From the NCBI GenBank assembly GCA_000961805.1, contig LADV01000319.1, forward strand, positions 1 through 5,578: DNA of 5,578 bases, given 5' to 3'. The notes beneath the pieces are model-generated. The model ran no database searches and was not told the origin of the DNA. It saw only the letters and a program-made list of their open reading frames with translations. Made by a program: the position numbers and the translations under genes. Origin of the DNA: Peptococcaceae bacterium BRH_c23 (GTDB taxonomy: Bacteria; Bacillota_B; Desulfitobacteriia; Desulfitobacteriales; Desulfitobacteriaceae). The first letter of the stretch is position 1; each line of letters begins with the position of its first letter. This document shows positions 1 through 5,578 of this stretch, one piece after another.

Positions 1-1
1 A

Positions 2-1438
2 CAGGAAATATGGCCGGAGGTCGAGCTCCAGCAAGTGCTGAATTTACTACACGAGAGCAAGGTCATTTTTGGTATTAGAGAAGATGCTATTCAAGAAGCA
101 GTTGCTTTTCAAGGAAAAGAAATCTCCATAGTGGCTGCGGTAGGTCAGGAACCAACCGGGGTACAGGATTCCCAAATTGTTTATACTTTCCAAAAACAAG
201 TTGCTAACCAAGACAGTCATTTTCAAAGTGGAAAGGTGTTATCGGTTTCAATCGGCGAGGTCTTGGCTGTAAAACAACCCCCAGCAACTGGATATCCGGG
301 GATCGATGTTACTGGAGAGACTGTACCTCCACGTCAGCCTAATGATGAACCAATTCTTATTAAAAGTGGAGTACGTTTAATTAACGATGGGACAGTAGCT
401 GTGGCTAGTATCTCAGGCAAACCGGTTTTGGACGGCTCCGTTCGCAAGTATCTATCGGTTGATCCTGTTTATGTTGTAATCGGAGATGTGGGGATTAATA
501 CAGGACACATCAGCTTTAAAGGGAATATTGTTATCACCGGGAGTGTGTTAGACAATTTTAGTGTTGATGCCGGGGGAAGCATTGAAGTCTGGGGAGATGC
601 CATGCTTGCTACCCTATATGCCAACCGGGAAGTAGCAATTCATAAAAATGCTATCTCGGCTAGGATCCAAGCGGGTGGTCTGTCAGTAAACTATAAGCAG
701 ATCTTGCAGATGCTCCGAGTGCTCCAAAACCGTCTGGAAAGTATGTTCAATGCTGCAAGGATTCTTAAGAGTCAGCCGGCTTTTTCCACTGCTGATCTAC
801 AGGCCAAAGGTGAAGGGCAACTTGTTCAACTGTTGATTGACTTCAAGTACAAAGATATACCAAAGATAATAACCGCTTTTGTCCAGACATTATCTGAGGT
901 AAACAAAGCCTTGGACCCGTTGATTTCGGAAGTTGCCACCGAACTGAAGGATAAACTTTGCAACTTAGGGCCTTTGCGTATGAAAGAACAAGCAGAAGTT
1001 GAGATGCTCATTGCCAATGTACAGAAGGCAGTTGAAACTGTAGAGTGGCTAATTTCTACTAAAGTTAATATTACAGTAAATTATGTGCAAAACAGTCTCT
1101 TAAGGACCACCGGGGACATCATTGTTACAGGGCAAGGCAGTATTGCTTCGGAACTGGAAGCTGGAGGCAGTATTTTGATCCCCAATGGCAAAGTCAGAGG
1201 GGGTCGGCTTATCGCCCGGGACAAAATAAAAATATACGAGCTTGGTTCGCCGACCGGTGATTCGGGAGTTAACATTCAGTTGCTGGATAATTGCTGCATG
1301 GAAGCTAAATTTGTACATCCGGTAGTAACAATAGAGCACGGTACCGAACGTCTCCTCATTCAAGAGAATTACCGTTATTTACGGGCGTGGGTGAATGAGG
1401 AAGGTTACCTGAAGCTTGAAGGGGTTGCCCAGAAATAA
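2..1438 (+). CDS. FapA (DUF342) family protein, 5' partial
   Basis: The frame is open to the left edge, reading a helix-rich stretch (PEVELQQVLNLLHESKVIFGI) typical of the DUF342 N-terminal region, so the true start lies upstream and the GTG at 35 is probably not the start. Counting from that GTG, residues 82-100 carry the family signature PPATGYPGIDVTGETVPP. Residues about 140-215 are short glycine-punctuated beta repeats (DVGINTGHISFKGNIVITGS) of a right-handed beta-helix. Residues about 218-345 form a long helical, probably coiled-coil insertion, and the beta-helix resumes at about 346-405. FapA proteins are cytoplasmic or polar polymer-like proteins linked in some bacteria to flagellar assembly or polar protein recruitment; the exact role here is not readable from sequence. 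No transmembrane segment is seen. It is the first gene of a tight + strand run and ends 17 nt before the STAS gene, suggesting co-transcription. The family call is firm, the function is not. Confidence 0.88.
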   Translation, partial: QEIWPEVELQQVLNLLHESKVIFGIREDAIQEAVAFQGKEISIVAAVGQEPTGVQDSQIVYTFQKQVANQDSHFQSGKVLSVSIGEVLAVKQPPATGYPGIDVTGETVPPRQPNDEPILIKSGVRLINDGTVAVASISGKPVLDGSVRKYLSVDPVYVVIGDVGINTGHISFKGNIVITGSVLDNFSVDAGGSIEVWGDAMLATLYANREVAIHKNAISARIQAGGLSVNYKQILQMLRVLQNRLESMFNAARILKSQPAFSTADLQAKGEGQLVQLLIDFKYKDIPKIITAFVQTLSEVNKALDPLISEVATELKDKLCNLGPLRMKEQAEVEMLIANVQKAVETVEWLISTKVNITVNYVQNSLLRTTGDIIVTGQGSIASELEAGGSILIPNGKVRGGRLIARDKIKIYELGSPTGDSGVNIQLLDNCCMEAKFVHPVVTIEHGTERLLIQENYRYLRAWVNEEGYLKLEGVAQK

Positions 1439-1439
1439 G

Positions 1440-1446
1440 AAGGAGG
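1440..1446 (+). promoter_or_regulatory. Shine-Dalgarno of the STAS gene
   Basis: AAGGAGG is a near-perfect ribosome binding site 9 nt before the ATG at 1456. It lies just after the upstream stop codon, which supports translation of the STAS gene from a shared transcript and fixes the start at 1456. A second ATG follows immediately at 1459 and could be used alternatively. Confidence 0.8.
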
Positions 1447-1455
1447 AATAAGTTA

Positions 1456-1779
1456 ATGATGCTTGAAATTAAATCGGAAATCATAAATAAAGTAGCTACG
1501 CTTCAATTTGACGGGGTTCTAGATATTTCGACAGTTGATTCGGTTCAGACATCTCTGAGTAAGCTTATAGATGTGCATGAGGTCATTTTGGATTTTGAAA
1601 TGGTTAAGTTTGTCGATTCTACGGGTATAGGCACAATAAGTAAAATTCTTAGAAAACTAGCATCTGAAGGAGTTATTGTGACAATCAGGAATATTCCGGC
1701 AGTTGTGTTTGAGGTTTTTGAAATCCTTGGTTTGCCGGAAATATTTGGTGAAGAAGTTTTTCAGATAAAGAAGAGTTAA
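1456..1779 (+). CDS. STAS-domain anti-sigma factor antagonist (SpoIIAA/RsbV-like)
   Basis: This is a 107-aa single-domain protein, close to the usual 105-120 aa of SpoIIAA and RsbV. The STAS signature lies at residues 46-61 (DFEMVKFVDSTGIGTI). Ser55 in DSTGIG occupies the position of the serine that RsbW/SpoIIAB kinases phosphorylate in this family. The N-terminal strand pattern (KVATLQFDGVLDISTVDSV) and the C-terminal helix ending in LGLPEIFGE also fit. By family knowledge, the unphosphorylated protein binds a partner kinase or anti-sigma factor and releases that factor's target, while phosphorylation disables it. The next gene encodes a sensor with an RsbW-type ATPase domain, so that product is the likely kinase partner (inference). 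The protein is soluble and cytoplasmic, with no signal peptide or TM segment. The start is fixed by a strong SD. Some STAS proteins next to motility or cell-surface genes regulate non-sigma targets, so a sigma factor need not be the output. Confidence 0.9.
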   Translation: MMLEIKSEIINKVATLQFDGVLDISTVDSVQTSLSKLIDVHEVILDFEMVKFVDSTGIGTISKILRKLASEGVIVTIRNIPAVVFEVFEILGLPEIFGEEVFQIKKS

Positions 1780-1800
1780 GTTGAGATTTTTCCTTAGCTT

Positions 1801-1806
1801 GAGGAG
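1801..1806 (+). promoter_or_regulatory. Shine-Dalgarno of the sensor/kinase gene
   Basis: GAGGAG stands 6 nt before the ATG at 1813, inside the 33-nt gap after the STAS gene. It supports 1813 as the start over the in-frame ATG at residue 9. No promoter or terminator is recognisable in the gap, so read-through from the upstream genes is likely. Confidence 0.7.
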
Positions 1807-1812
1807 AATACG

Positions 1813-3171
1813 ATGGGCAAAATAAGAGAAATTAGAATGTGGTATCAAAGCAGCATTAGACGGAAAATGACTTTCAAGGTAGCAATTTACGTCAGTTTAA
1901 TTCTTCTTATGACATTAGTTTCGAATTATATCTTTCACTACATATCTAGTAAAGAATGGTTTCAAGCTGAAGCATCTAATCTAGCGGCGAGCGCAGCATC
2001 GTTAATCGATGGTCAGGAACATAACCGCTTACGAACACATACTGATGAGAATAGTGCAGAATACCGTAAAATTCAACAGTTACTCAAAATTTTTCAGGAC
2101 AATAATTCTGACATTAAATATATTTATACTATGCGAAAATCAAACGAGGAAAATAAGTGGGAATATGTTGTAGATGCAGATACGCAAGACCATCACCACA
2201 TAGGTGACGATTATGCTGTAGGTAACTATGAAGTCATGGAAAATGCAAATACCGCTTGGGTTGCTGACAATGGATTTCAGACAAGCCAGTGGGGCACTTT
2301 TATTACTGGCTTCGCATCAATTAAAGATACCAATGGACAAACCCTTGGCCTTGTATTTGTGATGATAACTGCCAATAGAATGATCAGACATGATATTGGT
2401 ATTGGATTATGGGCTTTGTTTTTGTTTATATTCGGATTGAGATTAATTATTTACACGACTAATAAGGCGATCAAGAAGTCTACAAAACCGTTAGACGAAA
2501 TAGTGTTCAGTATCAGGGAATGGCAATTGGGAAACAGGGATTTACAACAAAAGCTAAATATTAAAACAGGCGATGAATTTGAGGTTCTTGGAGAAATCAT
2601 GAACCAAGCCGCTGACTTATTATTTAAAGAGAAAAGGATGCTGGAGGAGGATCTGGAGAAGAGCAAAATGGAACGAGACAAGATCTTTAATGTGTATAGA
2701 GACGTTATTTTTTCCGTAACCCAAGGGAGATTTAACTTACTTAATGAATCTAAATCTAATCCCATATCCTGTGAAGGAAACTTAATAACGGAAGTCAAAA
2801 TTTTACAACCTGGTGATGTTAACACTGCCAGGGTATTTATTAATAAAGTGCTCGAACAAGAAAAGTATAGTCCCGAAAGAATTAATCACGCAATGCTCTG
2901 CGTTTCTGAAGCGGCAACAAATGTGATTAAGCATGCCAACTATGGAATAATGCAGATCCGGAAAATTGACAAGGGTATTCGAGTTGCCATAGCGGATGAA
3001 GGGCCGGGAATGGAAATGGATAAGCTGCCGAATATGGTTTTTCTAAACGGTTTTTCTACGAAAATTTCCTGCGGTTATGGCTTCGGAATCATTAATAAGT
3101 TCGCAGATAAAATATATCTTACCACGTCAAGGAACGGGACTTTCCTGGCTATGGACTTTTTTGAAAGTTAA
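1813..3171 (+). CDS. Membrane sensor with HAMP and RsbW/SpoIIAB-type serine kinase domain
   Basis: The product has 452 aa. A basic N-terminus precedes TM1 (about 21-44), then an extracytoplasmic sensor domain (about 45-193, containing YVVDADTQDHHHIGDDY, resembling PAS/Cache-like ligand-binding modules), TM2 (about 194-215), a HAMP-like linker (about 216-270, with P226) and a charged coiled coil (about 270-295). The C-terminal ATPase domain (about 330-452) has an N-box with E366, N370 and H374 (SEAATNVIKHANYG), a G1 box D395-G-P-G399 (ADEGPGM) and a G2 box at 421-425 (GYGFG). There is no histidine-phosphoacceptor (HisKA) helix and the ATPase resembles RsbW/SpoIIAB, so this is probably a Ser/Thr protein kinase or anti-sigma factor acting on the STAS protein encoded just upstream, not a conventional histidine kinase. 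That pairing is inferred from adjacency and families. The ATP-binding motifs look intact. The ligand is unknown. The gene ends next to the recombinase remnant, so any downstream partner has been separated or lies elsewhere. Confidence 0.88.
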   Translation: MGKIREIRMWYQSSIRRKMTFKVAIYVSLILLMTLVSNYIFHYISSKEWFQAEASNLAASAASLIDGQEHNRLRTHTDENSAEYRKIQQLLKIFQDNNSDIKYIYTMRKSNEENKWEYVVDADTQDHHHIGDDYAVGNYEVMENANTAWVADNGFQTSQWGTFITGFASIKDTNGQTLGLVFVMITANRMIRHDIGIGLWALFLFIFGLRLIIYTTNKAIKKSTKPLDEIVFSIREWQLGNRDLQQKLNIKTGDEFEVLGEIMNQAADLLFKEKRMLEEDLEKSKMERDKIFNVYRDVIFSVTQGRFNLLNESKSNPISCEGNLITEVKILQPGDVNTARVFINKVLEQEKYSPERINHAMLCVSEAATNVIKHANYGIMQIRKIDKGIRVAIADEGPGMEMDKLPNMVFLNGFSTKISCGYGFGIINKFADKIYLTTSRNGTFLAMDFFES

Positions 3172-3181
3172 TAAGTTATAA

Positions 3182-3226
3182 TTAAGTAATAGTTTTAAAC
3201 AACTCCGGATCCTTAATTTTTTTCAT
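3182..3226 (-). pseudogene. 5' stub of third tyrosine recombinase (intC)
   Basis: An ATG at 3226-3224 opens a frame reading MKKIKDPELFKTIT before a TAA at 3184-3182. Charged starts of this type (KKIKDPELF) are what I associate with the third recombinase of such trios, whose full proteins are usually 300 or more residues. GGAGG at 3233-3237 lies 6 nt upstream, which supports a genuine translation start. The start overlaps the restored end of intB by 14 nt, a typical tandem overlap. Everything after about 14 codons is missing, and the sequence passes into AT-rich DNA next to the sensor gene stop. Because of the intB frameshift this stub is now in frame with intB and appears as its C-terminal tail. 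The identity rests on a short stretch and on position. Confidence 0.55.
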
Positions 3227-4117
3227 TAGCAGCCTCCGGATATACACATGAAAATCTTTCCCATCGATGCCTGAACTCATTATTAATCTTTCAGGTAAAA
3301 GGTGTATGTAATACAATGTTGCAGAAAATTCTGTGTGCCCCATATAGGCACTAAGATATGACACCATGGCCATAACATCTCTGCCTTCATTAACCCAACG
3401 CATCATTGTTCTTTTAGCATAATTGTGTCTGAGATCATATGGCCTCGGGTTACCACGTTTTACAAGACCGCTGTTGCGCCAGCAGATTCGGAACTGGTTT
3501 GTCATCCAATAGGTAGGAAATCTGCTTCCGTCAACCCTATCAAAGAAGTATGTTCTTGGTTTCTTAAAAGAAGCATATCTGCGACAAAGACTCATCAAAT
3601 CTTCAGACATAAGAATTCGTCTGTCTTTTTTTCTCTTTGACTGTCTGATGTAGATTTCTCCTGTTTGCAGATTTACATCTTCATATAAAAGTTCAAGCGG
3701 CTCTGATGGGCGCATCCCACAGCAGTACATCATTCTGAATAGTACCGGAACAATGTATTCCCTTTCCGGAGCTTCAAAATGGGGCTGTAGGGTATCAAAA
3801 GTTTTAAATAGCTTTCGTAATTCAACATCAGTAAAGATATATGGCGTATAGTGTACCGTTTTGACAGAATACTCTTCTCCGGGCACAAAAGTATCCTTTC
3901 CAATGGCAGCCTGATACTTTGTGAATGCTCTGAGCCTTGAAATGGCAGAATTGTGAGTTGCATTCGTTTGAAATTGTTTCTGTTGAAGCCATGTGTCCAC
4001 CATTTCTTTGGTAACGCAGACAGCCTCAGGGTAGGTATTACCGCAGAACACAATGAATTCTTTTATATGTGGTTGATACGTAACTCTGCTATAGCCAATG
4101 GCTTCCTTTAGATCAAG
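3213..4117 (-). pseudogene. Second tyrosine recombinase (intB), N-terminally truncated and frameshifted at the end
   Basis: The frame from 4375 to 3182 carries intB from about its residue 87 onward (numbering that frame). The N-terminal SAM-like core-binding region runs from LKEAIGYSRVTYQPHIKEF to about YQAAIGKD; the catalytic domain follows TPYIFTDVELRKLF. Catalytic residues are present: R222 (CCGMRPSEPLEL), K247 (RQSKRKK), Y313-x-x-R316 (RPYDLRHNYA, with Tyr in the usual His place), H347 (YMGH) and the nucleophile Y356, nine residues after H347. The first part of the protein is missing where it is fused to intA. Near the end, TAT-ATC-CGG carries two extra bases: skipping AT gives HVYPEAANEKN and a stop at 3215-3213, overlapping intC as expected. 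The catalytic core therefore survives but the protein is chimeric at both ends. A working recombinase cannot be excluded from sequence alone, but a decaying gene is the simpler reading. Confidence 0.75.
3233..3237 (-). promoter_or_regulatory. Shine-Dalgarno of the intC stub
   Basis: GGAGG on the minus strand lies 6 nt before the ATG at 3226. It sits inside the 3' end of intB, as in translationally coupled tandem recombinase genes, and is the main support for calling intC a separate gene rather than the tail of intB. Confidence 0.55.
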
Positions 4118-5043
4118 CATCTGCTTCTCGTCGAAGGAAAGATAGGGCTTACTTGAATCCATATCAGCATGTCCAAGCATTTGGGAAATAGTTGTGATCG
4201 GCACTTCTTCCTTTGCCATCCAGGTTCCAAAGCTTCTTCGTAAACTGTGGAAAGAACGATATGGTTTTTTAGTAACTCCAGCATTAAGACAAGCGTTTTC
4301 AATGACTCCATCTAAGGTTGATGTTCCTTTTAAGCCAACAAAAGGTGCATTTTCCCTTAAAAAATATTTAGACAATTTGACTTTGGTCTACCGTTTAAAA
4401 TGTAATCAGCTATGGCATTACTAATTTGACCATTGATTGGAAGCTTTACTGGCTTCCCAGTTTTGCTTTGAATTATGCTTATTTCGCCAGATTTCCAATC
4501 GATATCTGAAAGTTTCAGTTTCACAATGTCGATTCCACGAAGACCGGTTCCACATGCCAGTAGGATGATAGCATAGTTACGTTTGCCAATGGATGCAGTT
4601 GTGTTAATCTTTGTTAGAATTCTTGAAATTTCTTCTTTAGAGAATGCTGCAATAATTCTTTTAGGGTTTGATTTAGGTGCAAAGTAATTAAAATCAAACT
4701 TGAGGTCTATTGCCTCAACTGACCTCAGGTAATTAAGTAGGACTCTTAAAGAATAAATAACGTATCCCATGCTTCCAGAATTACTGTCATGGGCAAAGCA
4801 AATGAATTCTTTGATAACATCAGATGATATATCGTCTGCGCTCAAATGTTTGTCTTCGATGAAACTGAAAAATTTCCGCATGATTGAATGTAGCTTGTAG
4901 TTAAAACCATCTTTTAACTTTGTTGTAGCTAATGCCGCTTCTATTAAGACAAGTGCTTCCTCGCTCGGCAAAAATACTTTTGTGTTCACATCGGGTTTAA
5001 ATCTAACAGCCCCTGTTTCAGCATATTCTCGGATGTAATTCAA
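4118..5043 (-). pseudogene. First tyrosine recombinase (intA), frameshifted, start missing
   Basis: Recombinase similarity begins at about 5043 ([18 protein letters not shown]) and runs to a TAA at 4359-4357. It includes the N-terminal helical domain (YKLHSIMRKFFSF), the catalytic Arg in ACGTGLRGID (codon 4539-4537) and the beta-hairpin Lys in QSKTGK. One base short in a T6 run (A6 on the + strand, 4359-4364) puts the rest in another frame. There it continues LRENAPFVGLKGT, then SFHSLRRSFGTW (catalytic H-x-x-R, His codon 4249-4247), ISQMLGH, and the nucleophile Tyr in SKPYLSF (codon 4144-4142). All six catalytic positions are therefore present, split over two frames. No ATG or ribosome binding site precedes the 5' part: the only upstream in-frame ATG, at 5280, lies in sequence antisense to polC. 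A TTG at 5043-5041 is the first candidate start, without an SD. The C-terminal tail after the Tyr is lost in the fusion to intB. Confidence 0.75.
4359..4364 (-). other. Homopolymer frameshift site in intA
   Basis: On the minus strand the codons AAT-ATT-TTT-TAA end the first intA frame. With seven Ts instead of six the reading would be AAT-ATT-TTT-TTA-AGG (N-I-F-L-R), continuing the recombinase without loss of residues. The break is thus a single missing T, or equivalently a -1 shift at TTT before UAA. A TTG at 4375-4373 in the downstream frame is not preceded by an SD and is unlikely to be a true start. Confidence 0.8.
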
Positions 5044-5578
5044 GGACTTAATCGATGCGGGAACCGTGACCCTAAGTGAAGCCGTCTGCACCCGGGATGA
5101 TATTATGACGTATTTGATTAGCAAGGGCCTGCCGCCCAATACGGCGTTTAAGATCATGGAGCTGGTTCGTAAAGGAAAGGCTTTAGCGAACCCTGAAAAA
5201 TGGGCCGAATATGAAGCTTTAATGAGGGAGCATAAGGTCCCGGAATGGTATATCGATTCCTGCCGAAAAATAAAATACATGTTTCCTAAAGCCCATGCTG
5301 CTGCCTATGTCATGATGGCCTTCCGCATAGCCTGGTTTAAGGTGCACATACCCCAGGCTTATTACGCAGCCTATTTCACCATTCGAGCAAAGGCCTTTGA
5401 CGCTGAATTTATGATCTTCGGCAAAGAAAAGGTTAAGGCTAAAATGAAGGAAATTGAGGAGCTGGGTAACGTTGCCACCCCTAAAGATAAGGATATGTAC
5501 GATGACTTGGAATTGGTTTTGGAAATGTATGAAAGGGGCTTTAAATTCCTGCCCATTGATTTATACAAATCCCATGCC
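5039..5578 (+). pseudogene. polC: DNA polymerase III PolC, C-terminal part (fragment, runs off right edge)
   Basis: An open frame of 180 codons reads [20 protein letters not shown] and onward to the right edge. It includes [40 protein letters not shown] and [18 protein letters not shown], which are strongly characteristic of Gram-positive PolC (about 1,430 aa) in its C-terminal fingers and following region. By comparison with PolC as I remember it, about 70-80 residues should remain beyond the window. PolC is the replicative DNA polymerase III alpha subunit with an internal 3'-5' exonuclease. Here roughly the first 1,190 residues are absent: the codon before Phe (5036-5038) is TAA, and the sequence to the left is recombinase on the other strand. 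There is no SD or plausible start; the first in-frame ATG is at 5113. The frame is undamaged over 540 bases, so the truncation is recent, or the fragment is part of a real gene misjoined in assembly. It is called a pseudogene because of the missing 5' part. Confidence 0.85.

Larger units (their letters stand above)
3182..5043 (-). mobile_element. Decayed remnant of a three-tyrosine-recombinase element
   Basis: Three different tyrosine recombinase genes lie head to tail on the minus strand (intA, intB, then a stub of intC), the layout of recombinase-in-trio elements and of Tn554-like TnpA/TnpB/TnpC sets. Every gene is damaged: intA has no visible start and a frameshift, intA and intB are fused by an apparent internal deletion, intB is frameshifted near its end, and intC stops after about 14 codons. 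No cargo gene is present. I see no convincing terminal inverted repeat or target duplication. Both boundaries are estimates: the left is where intC similarity ends (about 3182-3185), the right is where polC coding begins (about 5039-5043). The element is therefore probably immobile by itself. Confidence 0.75.

Noticed and set aside
826..1363. Minus-strand open frames opposite the FapA gene
   Set aside because: They are low-complexity or unrecognisable translations antisense to a strongly supported coding frame, with no ribosome binding sites.
2188..2202. HHH cluster (residues 127-129) in the sensor's extracytoplasmic domain as a possible metal site
   Set aside because: It sits in a loop-like stretch of a PAS/Cache-type domain (DADTQDHHHIGDDY) that is variable as I recall it. 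Three histidines alone do not support a metal-sensing claim.
3172..3215. Possible terminator between the convergent sensor and recombinase genes
   Set aside because: The sequence is AT-rich but I find no GC-rich stem followed by a T tract on either strand.
3425..4424. Open frames at 3425-3640 (+), 4194-4424 (+), 3730-4053 (-) and 4108-4311 (-) in the recombinase region
   Set aside because: They are shadows of the recombinase frames; their translations show no domain character.
3181..5052. ATTAAGT at 3181-3187 and its inverse ACTTAAT at 5046-5052, near the two element boundaries
   Set aside because: Seven bases in AT-rich DNA is easily chance. The right copy lies within polC coding sequence, and both ends are truncated inside genes, so these are not credible terminal repeats.
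5044..5280. N-terminal 79 residues of the 307-aa minus-strand frame starting at 5280
   Set aside because: This stretch is the antisense of a clear PolC coding frame and has no recombinase character. It should not be annotated as part of the recombinase.

Overview
The window reads as chromosomal DNA of a low-to-mid GC Gram-positive bacterium (Bacillota). The PolC-type replicative polymerase fragment, the SpoIIAA/SpoIIAB-like signalling pair and the FapA protein together point to Clostridia, perhaps a Peptococcaceae/Desulfotomaculum-like lineage. The lineage is an inference from protein flavour, not a measured placement.

Region 1 (about 2-3171, + strand) is a compact, apparently intact gene run. 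It holds a 5'-partial FapA (DUF342) protein, then after 17 nt a STAS-domain anti-anti-sigma-like protein with a clear Shine-Dalgarno, then after 33 nt a two-TM, HAMP-containing sensor ending in an RsbW/SpoIIAB-type ATPase domain. The second and third genes look like cognate partners of a partner-switching module: a membrane Ser/Thr kinase phosphorylating a STAS serine. No PP2C phosphatase and no sigma factor is visible in the window.

Region 2 (about 3182-5043, - strand) is a decayed cluster of three tandem tyrosine recombinase genes, of the recombinase-in-trio kind. Reading from high to low coordinates: intA has no recognisable start and a one-base frameshift in a T6 run. Its C-terminus is joined in frame to an intB that lacks its N-terminus. 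intB has a frameshift just before its natural end. Only the ribosome binding site and about 14 codons of intC remain. Simple ORF calling reports this as two recombinases of 307 and 397 aa. Both are artefacts of fusion and frameshift, and the first 79 codons of the 307-aa frame are antisense polC.

Region 3 (about 5039-5578, + strand) is 180 codons from the C-terminal part of DNA polymerase III PolC. It starts abruptly at the recombinase junction with an in-frame stop just upstream and runs off the right edge. The N-terminal bulk of polC is not on the other side of the element, so the window records a rearrangement (or an assembly chimera), not a simple insertion into polC.

I see no rRNA, tRNA, CRISPR array, riboswitch or convincing rho-independent terminator. 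The most interesting points are the junctions and the orphan FapA-STAS-sensor module; I do not see a clearly new system.
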